From PWVB01 sp964530185 (lineage in GTDB: Bacteria; Chloroflexota; Anaerolineae; B4-G1; SLSP01), in NCBI GenBank assembly GCA_964530185.1, contig CAZHBB010000102.1, positions 1-10,466 on the forward strand: a stretch of DNA of 10,466 bases. Direction: 5' to 3'. Below the pieces are notes generated by a model. That model had not been told where the DNA came from. It worked only from the letters and a program-made list of their open reading frames with translations, and ran no database searches. Shown here in pieces: positions 1 to 5,775 of the stretch; positions within the stretch are counted from its first letter, which is position 1; each line of letters opens with the position of its first letter. Position numbers and translations under genes: made by a program.

Positions 1-108
1 AGCCAGGGACCGGGGACGGCATTGGAGTTCGCGCTGGCGCTGGTGGACGTGCTCTTTGGCGATCCGGCGTTGGTGCGGGCATTGCGGGAGCGGATGTTGG
101 TGAAGTGA
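1..108 (+). CDS. DJ-1/PfpI-family protein, C-terminal fragment
   Basis: The window opens inside a gene. Frame 1 reads 35 codons and stops with TGA at 106-108. The fragment starts SQGPGTALEFALALVDVLFG, which matches the C-terminal signature of the DJ-1/YajL branch of the DJ-1/PfpI superfamily. There the SxGPGTA turn and the following helix (EFALxLVxxLxG) end the flavodoxin-like fold. Members are reported as glyoxalase or deglycase-type enzymes or redox-responsive chaperones. The catalytic cysteine lies upstream and cannot be checked. The next gene starts 48 nt after the stop on the same strand, so the two may be co-transcribed. The assignment rests on about 20 residues only. The 5' end is cut by the window edge. 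Confidence 0.72.
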   Translation, partial: SQGPGTALEFALALVDVLFGDPALVRALRERMLVK

Positions 109-144
109 GCCAGGGGTGTCAGGGTCGGCTCGATGTCCGGTGTG

Positions 145-150
145 GGAGGG
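145..150 (+). promoter_or_regulatory. Ribosome binding site deciding the start at 157
   Basis: GGAGGG sits 6 nt before ATG 157. The in-frame ATG at 133 has no comparable site, and the residues it would add (MSGVGGSG) precede the conserved start of the fold, so 157 is preferred. Confidence 0.7.
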
Positions 151-156
151 TCAGGC

Positions 157-1242
157 ATGGCAGAGCTACGTGACAGGTTCTTCGGGTGCATCGCGGGTGT
201 TCACATTGGCTCGGCGATGGCCGCGCCTGTGGAGGGCTGGTCGTACCAGCGGATTGAGGAGACCTACGGGACATTGGATCGCTTTCTCCCCTATCATCAC
301 TATCCGGAGACGACGGACTGGGTGCGAGAGCCCGGTACGACCGAGGATGGGGTTGAGCGTCAGAAGCTGATCATCACAGCGATCATGCGCAAGCAGGATC
401 GCATCACGGCCGAGGACCTGCGGGCGACCTGGGTGAGCGACATGAACCCTGAAGGGGCAGGCGTTGTGTCGGAGCCGTTTGAGGGGGAGTTGCTCAAGAT
501 GGCGCGCACGCCCATGCCGGCGCGTGATATTGGCCGTTACTGCGACTATGCAGGGTTGGTGTCCTTCGCCCGTTCCTGTCATCCGATCGGCCTCATCAAC
601 GCCGGTGACCCCGAACACGCCCTTGAGGATGTTTTGGAGGTCGGGCAGGTGTACCAGACGGCCAATAGCCGTGGGCTGCAGTGGGCGGCGGTCACGGCCA
701 TAGGCGTTGCCGCCGCGACCAAGCCTGATGCGACGCTGGACAGCGTGCTCGGCGCCATTTTTGACATCTGTGGCACGTTCTCCGGGCGCTTCCTGCAGGA
801 CGCAGGCGTTGTGCGGGAGCTGGAGCGAGGCCTCGACCTCACGGCAGACTGCACTGACTTCCGGCAGCTACGTGCGCGGTTCGATGATGTGTACGGCGGG
901 CGCGGCATCCCCTATGCGATGAGTTACGCGAACGAGGTGGTGACCAAAGCGGTCTGCATCTTCCGCATGGTCCAGGGTGACCTGACGCGAGCCATCATCG
1001 CGGGCGTCAATATGGGGCGCAACACAGACTGCGTGACGGCGGTGGCGGCAGGGCTGGCCGGGGCGCTCAATGGCAGTCGTGGGTTGCCGCAGGAGTGGGT
1101 GGACCAGGTGGACTATGCCACCAGCGTTAATCCGTACACGAACTCGCGGCGGACCATCCGCGAGCATGCCGATGGTCTCTATCGGGCCTTCAAAGCCCGG
1201 CTGGCGCGGATGCGGACCTATGTGGAAACGATGGACCGCTAG
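157..1242 (+). CDS. ADP-ribosylglycohydrolase-family protein
   Basis: A 361-residue protein of the ADP-ribosylglycohydrolase (ADP_ribosyl_GH, DraG/ARH) fold, an all-helical enzyme family that uses two divalent metals to remove ADP-ribose or cleave related N- or O-ribosyl bonds. The N-terminal helix FFGCIAGVHIGSAMAAPVEG (about residues 7-26) corresponds to the family GxxxGDAxGxPxE motif, with Ser where Asp is usual. The first metal motif, usually TDDT, appears as T62-E63-D64-G65. The second, usually GGDTDT near the C-terminus, appears as G287-R288-N289-T290-D291-C292, followed by the expected AVAAGLAGALNG helix. One acidic ligand in each motif is therefore conservatively changed (D to E, D to N). 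Family length is about 300-370, so the protein is complete. It may be a subfamily acting on something other than ADP-ribosyl-arginine. It lies between the DJ-1-like and kinase genes on the same strand, 49 nt before the latter. The family call is firm; the substrate is unknown. Confidence 0.88.
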   Translation: MAELRDRFFGCIAGVHIGSAMAAPVEGWSYQRIEETYGTLDRFLPYHHYPETTDWVREPGTTEDGVERQKLIITAIMRKQDRITAEDLRATWVSDMNPEGAGVVSEPFEGELLKMARTPMPARDIGRYCDYAGLVSFARSCHPIGLINAGDPEHALEDVLEVGQVYQTANSRGLQWAAVTAIGVAAATKPDATLDSVLGAIFDICGTFSGRFLQDAGVVRELERGLDLTADCTDFRQLRARFDDVYGGRGIPYAMSYANEVVTKAVCIFRMVQGDLTRAIIAGVNMGRNTDCVTAVAAGLAGALNGSRGLPQEWVDQVDYATSVNPYTNSRRTIREHADGLYRAFKARLARMRTYVETMDR

Positions 1243-1291
1243 GGAGCACGGGCTGCTGACTCTGCCCGCAATGGCTTGAGATCACCTGGAG

Positions 1292-1915
1292 ATGCAGACC
1301 CTCGCGGAGAGCAAGATACCGGCTGCGCTGCGGGACAGGCTGACCGGCTATCGTGAGGAAACTGTCACGCTTGGTTGNNNNNNNNNNNNNNNNNNNNNNN
1401 NNNNNNNNNNNNNNNNNNNNNNNNNNNNNNNNNNNNNNNNNNNNNNNNNNNNNNNNNNNNNNNNNNNNNNNNNNNNNGGGCTACGGTGGTTTCACGCTCT
1501 GCCGGTTGATGACTGTCCGTTTGATGCCAGGCTGGACGTGCGCCTGCGGGAGGCTAAGCAACGCCTGGATGCCGGGTTGGTGGATGAGGCGGACTTCGAC
1601 CCTGAGCGCCAGGGGCTGGCCGCCGCGGACCTGTATCCGATGTTGCTGCGCGACCGTCCAGCGAGTGAGGATCTGGTGGTGACGCATGGGGACTACTGCC
1701 TGCCCAACGTCCTCCTGGCCGAATCCGGTGTCGTGGGCTTTGTCGATGTGGGGCGGGCGGGCATTGCTGATCGCTATCAGGACTTGGCGCTGGCGGCTCG
1801 CAGCATCAGGTACAACCTTGGCGAGGCCCTGGTACCGTTGTTTTTCAAGGCGTACGGCTTGCCGCAGGACACAGCGCGTCTGGCCTACTATCAGTTACTG
1901 GACGAGTTCTTCTGA
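1292..1915 (+). CDS. Aminoglycoside 3'-phosphotransferase-like kinase (interrupted by assembly gap)
   Basis: Member of the APH (phosphotransferase) family, closest in style to APH(3') enzymes, which use ATP to phosphorylate the 3'-hydroxyl of kanamycin or neomycin-type aminoglycosides. The N-terminal part (AALRDRLTGYREETVTLG, then probably W) matches the start of the N-lobe. The middle is lost in 100 N. The C-lobe is well preserved: HALPVDDCPFDARLDVRL, the Brenner-type catalytic loop VTHGDYCLPNVLL (HGDxxxxN), the metal-binding stretch GFVDVGRAGIADRYQDLALAAR, and the terminal LLDEFF typical of APH(3'). Both flanks are in one frame, consistent with an intact gene. The nucleotide loop and the conserved Lys of the N-lobe cannot be seen. 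ATG 1292 is the first start after an in-frame stop; GGAG directly abuts it, so the start is weakly supported. Chromosomal APH(3')-like genes are common in environmental bacteria, so clinical-type resistance should not be assumed. Confidence 0.87.
   Translation: MQTLAESKIPAALRDRLTGYREETVTLGXXXXXXXXXXXXXXXXXXXXXXXXXXXXXXXXXXGLRWFHALPVDDCPFDARLDVRLREAKQRLDAGLVDEADFDPERQGLAAADLYPMLLRDRPASEDLVVTHGDYCLPNVLLAESGVVGFVDVGRAGIADRYQDLALAARSIRYNLGEALVPLFFKAYGLPQDTARLAYYQLLDEFF
1378..1477. other. Assembly gap of 100 N
   Basis: Exactly 100 ambiguous bases, the conventional placeholder for a scaffold gap of unknown size. By comparison with APH(3')-IIa recalled from memory, the flanks align to about residue 31 and about residue 119. 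The real missing DNA should therefore be close to 260 nt rather than 100. All coordinates after this point could shift. Confidence 0.97.
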
Positions 1916-1956
1916 CGGCTGGATCATAGCCGCAACGCCATTACATCCGTTCGCGG

Positions 1957-1985
1957 TTGAGGTATGGTTCGGTCCGTGCTACAAT
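1957..1985 (+). promoter_or_regulatory. Sigma70-type promoter with extended -10
   Basis: TTGAGG (1957-1962, 4 of 6 to the -35 consensus) and TACAAT (1980-1985, 5 of 6 to the -10 consensus) are separated by exactly 17 nt. TG at 1977-1978 gives an extended -10 (TGCTACAAT). Transcription would begin near 1992, about 29 nt before the GTG start at 2021. This supports that start over the in-frame ATG at 1964, which lies between the promoter boxes. It probably drives the four-gene unit 2021-5730. Confidence 0.68.
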
Positions 1986-2010
1986 GCCTTTGGACCACTC
2001 AATGGCAACC

Positions 2011-2015
2011 GGAGG
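2011..2015 (+). promoter_or_regulatory. Ribosome binding site deciding the GTG start at 2021
   Basis: GGAGG lies 5 nt before GTG 2021. The upstream ATG 1964 has no such site and falls inside the promoter, so the GTG is taken as the true start. Confidence 0.75.
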
Positions 2016-2020
2016 CCCAG

Positions 2021-2896
2021 GTGGCGGTTAAATTCGGCGTCCATTGCTATGTGTTTGTCGACCGGTGGTGTGATGCGCAGCTCCATGTACTGGAGACTGC
2101 CAGGGAACTGGGCCTCGAGGCATTCGAGATCGCGGTCGGTGACGATGTGCGGTTTACCCCATCGGCTACCCGAGAGCTGGCTCAGTCGCTTGGGCTGGCG
2201 CTGACGATCAGTCCTGGGGGGCTGTGGCCTCTCGACTGCGATCTGTCGTCGGACGATCCAGTGGAACGTGCTCGGGGATTGGCCTGGCACAAGCGACAGG
2301 TGGACGTGGCGGCGGAGCTTGGAGCGGTGGCTTACACGGGGGCGCTCTATGGCCATCCTGGTACGGTCAAGCGACGGATGCCTCCGTCGGGGGAGCTCGG
2401 TTGGACGGCTGAAGGGCTGCATGAGCTAGCGGCTTACGGCGCTTCGTGTGGGGTGAAGGTTGTGTTGGAGCCGATGAGTCGCTTCCGCACTCACCTGGTC
2501 AATACGCCCTGGCAGCTCGTTCGGCTCCTTAAGCTCGCGGATCATGACAATCTCTTCGGTTTGCTCGACACGTACCATCTGATCACCGAAGTCCGCGATT
2601 ACGGGGCTGGGATCCGGGCCGTCGGTGCGCGTCTTTGGGGCCTGCACGCGTGTGAGAACGATCGTGGAGTGCCTGGTGGAGGTCTCGTGCCGTGGGCTGA
2701 GATCTTTGCCGCCTTGCAGGACATCCATTTCGATGGCTATGTCTATCTAGAGACCTATAATTCCAGTGTGGGCGATCCGCCTGGGAGCTTCGCCCGCTCT
2801 CGTGGTATCTTTCAGGACCTCTGTCCGGATGGTGGCGCTTTCGTCCGGCAGGGTCTCGCTTTCTTACGCACAGGATTAACAGGAGGTCGGGGATGA
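2021..2896 (+). CDS. Ketose 3-epimerase-like sugar isomerase/epimerase (TIM barrel)
   Basis: A 291-residue xylose-isomerase-like TIM barrel (AP endonuclease 2 family) resembling D-tagatose/D-psicose (allulose) 3-epimerases, cytoplasmic metal-dependent enzymes that invert C3 of ketoses. The start KFGVHCYVFVDRW is typical of the group. The four expected metal ligands are present: E150 (VVLEP), D183 (LLDTYH), H209 (LHACE) and E244 (YLETYN). H186 and R215 (ENDRG) are also conserved. These numbers coincide with those I recall for the Agrobacterium D-psicose 3-epimerase. The substrate-contact Glu recalled at 156 in that enzyme is Arg here (SRFRTH), so the substrate may differ; related family members include L-ribulose and inosose or hydroxypyruvate isomerases. 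GTG start with GGAGG. The stop overlaps the next start as ATGA, implying translational coupling to the amidohydrolase. First gene of a promoter-to-hairpin unit. Confidence 0.85.
   Translation: MAVKFGVHCYVFVDRWCDAQLHVLETARELGLEAFEIAVGDDVRFTPSATRELAQSLGLALTISPGGLWPLDCDLSSDDPVERARGLAWHKRQVDVAAELGAVAYTGALYGHPGTVKRRMPPSGELGWTAEGLHELAAYGASCGVKVVLEPMSRFRTHLVNTPWQLVRLLKLADHDNLFGLLDTYHLITEVRDYGAGIRAVGARLWGLHACENDRGVPGGGLVPWAEIFAALQDIHFDGYVYLETYNSSVGDPPGSFARSRGIFQDLCPDGGAFVRQGLAFLRTGLTGGRG
2881..2886 (+). promoter_or_regulatory. Ribosome binding site for the amidohydrolase
   Basis: AGGAGG, 6 nt before ATG 2893, lies inside the end of the epimerase gene and supports the overlapping start. Confidence 0.75.
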
Positions 2897-3774
2897 AAAT
2901 CGATGCTCACAATCACCCAGACTGGCATGGACACAATCTAGACCGTTTCCTCGAGGATATGCGGCAGCAGGGTATTGATCGCACGTGGTTGTTGACGTGG
3001 ATTGCCCCGCCGGATGAGTGTGATCCCAGTTATCATGCGGTTCTTCCTCCGGGTGAGGCGGGCCCCATTCCATTTGCCCGCTGCCTGAGCTACGTCGAGC
3101 GTGCCCCCGATCGCTTCGTGTTGGGATACGCACCGGATCCCAGACGTCCGGAGGCCATGGATCAGTTGCGGGCTGCTGTTGAGATCTACGGCGTCCGGGT
3201 GTACGGTGAGTTGAAGATCAGGGCTCGCTACGATAACCCCGATGTCATCCGGATGTTCCGGCTCTGTGGTGAGCTCGGCTTGCCAGTGATCGTGCACATC
3301 GACTACGAGTTCGACACCGGTCAGACATATCCTCGGCCTAACTGGTGGTACGGCGGGGGGATAGAGGCTCTGGAACGTGCCGTAGAGGCCTGCCCTGATA
3401 CCGTGTTCATCGGACACTCGCCAGGTTTTTGGTCTCATATCTCCAACGATGATCTTTATCTTTCTCAGGCCTACCCCTCAGGCCCGGTGGTTCCCGGTGG
3501 CAAGGTTGTAGAGATGCTCCGACGCTATCCGAATCTTTATGCTGATCTGTCGGCCAATTCAGCCCGCAACGCCTTGCGGCGTGATCTGGCGTTTGGACGT
3601 GACTTCGTGTTGGAGTTCCAGGACCGCCTGCTCTACGCCCGAGACGATTTCGGCGATGCGCTAGATGTACTGCTGGAGGAATTGGCGCTGCCCGATCAGG
3701 TGCTGCGGAAGATCCATGCGGAGAACGCTCTCAAACTGGTCCCTCTGGACACAACACCGTTGCCCACTGTGTAG
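2893..3774 (+). CDS. Amidohydrolase-family metal-dependent hydrolase
   Basis: A 293-residue protein of the amidohydrolase_2 (PF04909-type) TIM-barrel family, whose members hydrolyse sugar lactones and related C-O or C-N bonds or decarboxylate aromatic acids. Metal-site residues appear in the expected order: H6-x-H8 after the first strand (MKIDAHNH), H135 (LPVIVHID), H175 (VFIGHSPGFW) and an acidic D251/D252 after a late strand (LLYARDDFG). In many relatives this last site is written GSD, so it is slightly unusual here. The C-terminal KIHAENALKLV matches the family's closing helix (KIxxxNAxxL). It starts in an ATGA overlap with the epimerase, so the two proteins are probably made in matched amounts. 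A lactonase or other hydrolase acting on an epimerase-linked sugar derivative is a reasonable guess, but the sequence does not fix the substrate. Length is usual for the family. Confidence 0.85.
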   Translation: MKIDAHNHPDWHGHNLDRFLEDMRQQGIDRTWLLTWIAPPDECDPSYHAVLPPGEAGPIPFARCLSYVERAPDRFVLGYAPDPRRPEAMDQLRAAVEIYGVRVYGELKIRARYDNPDVIRMFRLCGELGLPVIVHIDYEFDTGQTYPRPNWWYGGGIEALERAVEACPDTVFIGHSPGFWSHISNDDLYLSQAYPSGPVVPGGKVVEMLRRYPNLYADLSANSARNALRRDLAFGRDFVLEFQDRLLYARDDFGDALDVLLEELALPDQVLRKIHAENALKLVPLDTTPLPTV

Positions 3775-3814
3775 ACGGGGTGGATACTCGGCGCTCTATC
3801 AGATTGATGTCGAC

Positions 3815-3820
3815 AAGGAG
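3815..3820 (+). promoter_or_regulatory. Ribosome binding site deciding the start at 3827
   Basis: AAGGAG, 6 nt before ATG 3827. Starts further upstream in the same frame would run back into the amidohydrolase gene and lack a hydrophobic N-terminus. Confidence 0.7.
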
Positions 3821-3826
3821 AAGGGC

Positions 3827-4390
3827 ATGTTCCTGGATGTCGTGCTGCTGATGGTCATGATCGTTATCATCGGATTGGCGGCGGCGGAGGGACTGGTTCG
3901 GGCTCTGATCATGGCACTGATTTTCTACGTCCTGAGTGTTGTAGTTGGAATGGCGGCTCTGTCCCTCGACGCGGCTCAGGTTCTGGGTAACGCGGTGATC
4001 ACCTCCATGGGCGGGCCGCGCACCCCCTACTTCTATCAAGGCATCGTGGCGGTCGTTCTGCTGATTCCTGGATTTGTGGTCAGTGTACTGATGTTGCACC
4101 TGGCCTTGGATGAGACGGGAATTCCCGCTTTAGGCTGGGGCGACAATGTCCTTGGCACGCTGGCGGGCATTGTGCTGGCGCTGGTATTCGCTGCGGTGCT
4201 GTGCAATGCCTGGGGCGTGATCGTACGTCAACGCTGGCATCCCTATGACACATGGCTGGCCATGAAAACCACCTACGCCAGCTCGGTGCTGCGCCCCTTG
4301 CTGATGCGCGTGTTGGTGCTTTACCAGAAGCTGCTCTTCCCATTCGCGCTGTCTGGTTACCCGGTCTTTTTTGTCCCTCAAACTGTCTGA
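3827..4390 (+). CDS. Small multi-pass membrane protein, CvpA-like
   Basis: A 187-residue integral membrane protein. Hydrophobic segments lie at about residues 3-20, 25-46, 70-93 and 107-133. A basic, less hydrophobic C-terminal part follows (about 134-187), with a final aromatic stretch (FPFALSGYPVFFV). The four-helix plan, the size, and the MFLDVVLLMVM start followed by a short turn and a second helix (EGLVRALIMALIFYVLSVVVG) resemble the CvpA (colicin V production) family. No catalytic motif is visible and the match is by architecture only. It lies 52 nt after the amidohydrolase and 14 nt before the aminotransferase, so it is almost certainly in the same transcript. No transporter signature is seen, so a role in uptake is not supported. 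Alternative: an unrelated lineage-specific four-helix membrane protein. Confidence 0.6.
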   Translation: MFLDVVLLMVMIVIIGLAAAEGLVRALIMALIFYVLSVVVGMAALSLDAAQVLGNAVITSMGGPRTPYFYQGIVAVVLLIPGFVVSVLMLHLALDETGIPALGWGDNVLGTLAGIVLALVFAAVLCNAWGVIVRQRWHPYDTWLAMKTTYASSVLRPLLMRVLVLYQKLLFPFALSGYPVFFVPQTV

Positions 4391-4392
4391 TC

Positions 4393-4397
4393 GGAGG
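4393..4397 (+). promoter_or_regulatory. Ribosome binding site for the aminotransferase
   Basis: GGAGG, 7 nt before ATG 4405 and 10 nt before a second ATG at 4408. It excludes the in-frame ATG at 4252, which lies within the membrane-protein gene. Confidence 0.7.
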
Positions 4398-4404
4398 TCT
4401 TTGT

Positions 4405-5730
4405 ATGATGTCGACAAACCCACAGTTAGCCCTTTTAGGCGGCCCGCGTGCGGTAACGGTAGATGCCGGTGATACATTCAAATGGCCAATCGTGACACCT
4501 GAGGATGAGGCTGCCGTACTCGAGGTACTCCGCCGTGGTGCGATGTCCGGTCTGGATGTGACGATGGCGTTCGAAGAGGAATTCGCGCGATGGCAGGGTC
4601 GCGTCTATGCCCTGGGCTTCAACACGGGCACGGCAGCGCTTCACGCAGCGATGTTCGGGGTGAAGCTCGGGGTAGGAGATGAGATCATCTGTCCTAGCGT
4701 GACCTACTGGGCCTCGGTCCTGCAGTGCTTGACCCTGGGGGCGACGCCGGTCTTCGCGGATATCGACCCCGATACGCTATGTGTCGACCCAGGCGACATC
4801 GAGCGGCACATCAGCCCCTATACCAGGGCCATCATGGTCGTCCACTATCTGGGGCATCCGGCCGACATGGACGCGATCATGGAGATCGCGCAGCGTCACG
4901 GGCTTGAGGTTATCGAGGATGTCTCGCATGCGCATGGCGGTCTGTACAAAGGACGCAAAGTAGGAACTTTTGGAAGGGCTGCAGCCATGTCGCTGATGAG
5001 CGGGAAGTCGTTGCCCATCGGCGAAGGCGGCATGCTGGTGACAGATGATCGGGAGGTCTACGAACGGGCCATTGCCTTCGGACATTACCGGCGCTACGAT
5101 GATCGGATTCAGAGTCCGTACCTGCGACAGTTCCGCGGTCTGCCCATGGGGGGGCAGAAATGCCGTATGAATCAGTTGGGCGCGGCGATGGGGCGCGTAC
5201 AGCTTAAGTACTACGATGAGCGGGCAGCCGAGATCCGCAAGGCAATCAACACCTTCTGGGACCTGCTGGAGGGGGTGCCTGGGCTACGTGCCCACCGCGT
5301 TCCACCGGATGGAGACAGCACGATGGCCGGTTGGTACAGCGCCAGCGGTCACTATGTACCTGAAGAGCTAGGTGGCCTTTCGGTTACACGCTTCTGCGAG
5401 GCAGTGCGAGCTGAGGGTAGCGCCTGCGCGCCAGGGCTTAACAAGCCGCTTCATCTGCATCCTCTGTTCAACACCTGTGATATCTATGGCCACGGTAGAC
5501 CCACCCGACTGGCCTTTGCGCATCGCGATGTCCGGCAGCCGCGGGGCAGCCTGCCGGTATCCGAGGGAATCGGGGCGCGTACGTTCAAGATCCCGGCGTT
5601 TAAGCGGTATCGCGCTGAGGTCATCGAGCAGCACGCAGCAGCCTTCCGCAAGGTAGCGGAGAACTACAAAACCTTGTTGGCAGACGATCCGGGCAATCCT
5701 CCAGATCTCTGCGACTGGGGCCTGGACTGA
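4405..5730 (+). CDS. DegT/DnrJ/EryC1/StrS-family PLP-dependent aminotransferase
   Basis: A 441-residue fold-type I, pyridoxal-phosphate enzyme of the DegT/StrS family, which transfers an amino group to keto-sugars or keto-cyclitols, usually from Glu or Gln. Family motifs in order: the opening LALLGGPRAV; the PLP phosphate-binding NTGTAALHAA (73-82); VGDEIICPSVTYWAS (90-104); VVHYLGHPADMDAI (145-158); the cofactor-ring Asp D172 in VIEDVSHAHGG; and the Schiff-base Lys K201 in MSGKSLPIGEGGM. The residue three after D172 is His (SHAHG), where many relatives have Gln (AQAHG). This variant is seen in several sugar aminotransferase subgroups. All core catalytic residues are present, so the enzyme should be active. 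It is the last gene of the epimerase unit, with a hairpin 12 nt after the stop. Product and direction (biosynthetic or catabolic) cannot be told. No nucleotide-sugar genes lie nearby, which argues mildly against a role in O-antigen synthesis. Confidence 0.9.
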   Translation: MMSTNPQLALLGGPRAVTVDAGDTFKWPIVTPEDEAAVLEVLRRGAMSGLDVTMAFEEEFARWQGRVYALGFNTGTAALHAAMFGVKLGVGDEIICPSVTYWASVLQCLTLGATPVFADIDPDTLCVDPGDIERHISPYTRAIMVVHYLGHPADMDAIMEIAQRHGLEVIEDVSHAHGGLYKGRKVGTFGRAAAMSLMSGKSLPIGEGGMLVTDDREVYERAIAFGHYRRYDDRIQSPYLRQFRGLPMGGQKCRMNQLGAAMGRVQLKYYDERAAEIRKAINTFWDLLEGVPGLRAHRVPPDGDSTMAGWYSASGHYVPEELGGLSVTRFCEAVRAEGSACAPGLNKPLHLHPLFNTCDIYGHGRPTRLAFAHRDVRQPRGSLPVSEGIGARTFKIPAFKRYRAEVIEQHAAAFRKVAENYKTLLADDPGNPPDLCDWGLD

Positions 5731-5741
5731 GCTGAGCAAGG

Positions 5742-5772
5742 TGAGCTCCCGAGAACCCTTCTCGGGAGCTCA
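5742..5772. terminator. Hairpin between convergent genes, possible two-way terminator
   Basis: A perfect 14-bp stem (5742-5755 with 5759-5772) closes on a CCC loop. It fills the 45-nt gap between the aminotransferase stop and the stop of the minus-strand gene, as expected of a shared terminator for convergent transcripts. No T run follows on either strand, so it is not a textbook intrinsic terminator. It may instead protect RNA 3' ends or act with Rho. Confidence 0.6.
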
Positions 5773-5775
5773 ATG

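Noticed and set aside
133..156. ATG 133 as start of the ADP-ribosylglycohydrolase gene
   Set aside because: ATG 157 has a GGAGGG site at proper spacing and begins right before the conserved fold; ATG 133 has neither.
1916..1932. Short hairpin CGGCT/AGCCG right after the kinase stop as a terminator
   Set aside because: Only 5 bp of stem and no following T run; expected often by chance.
1964..2020. ATG 1964 as start of the epimerase gene
   Set aside because: It lies between the -35 and -10 boxes of the promoter, and the added residues do not fit the family; GTG 2021 has GGAGG.
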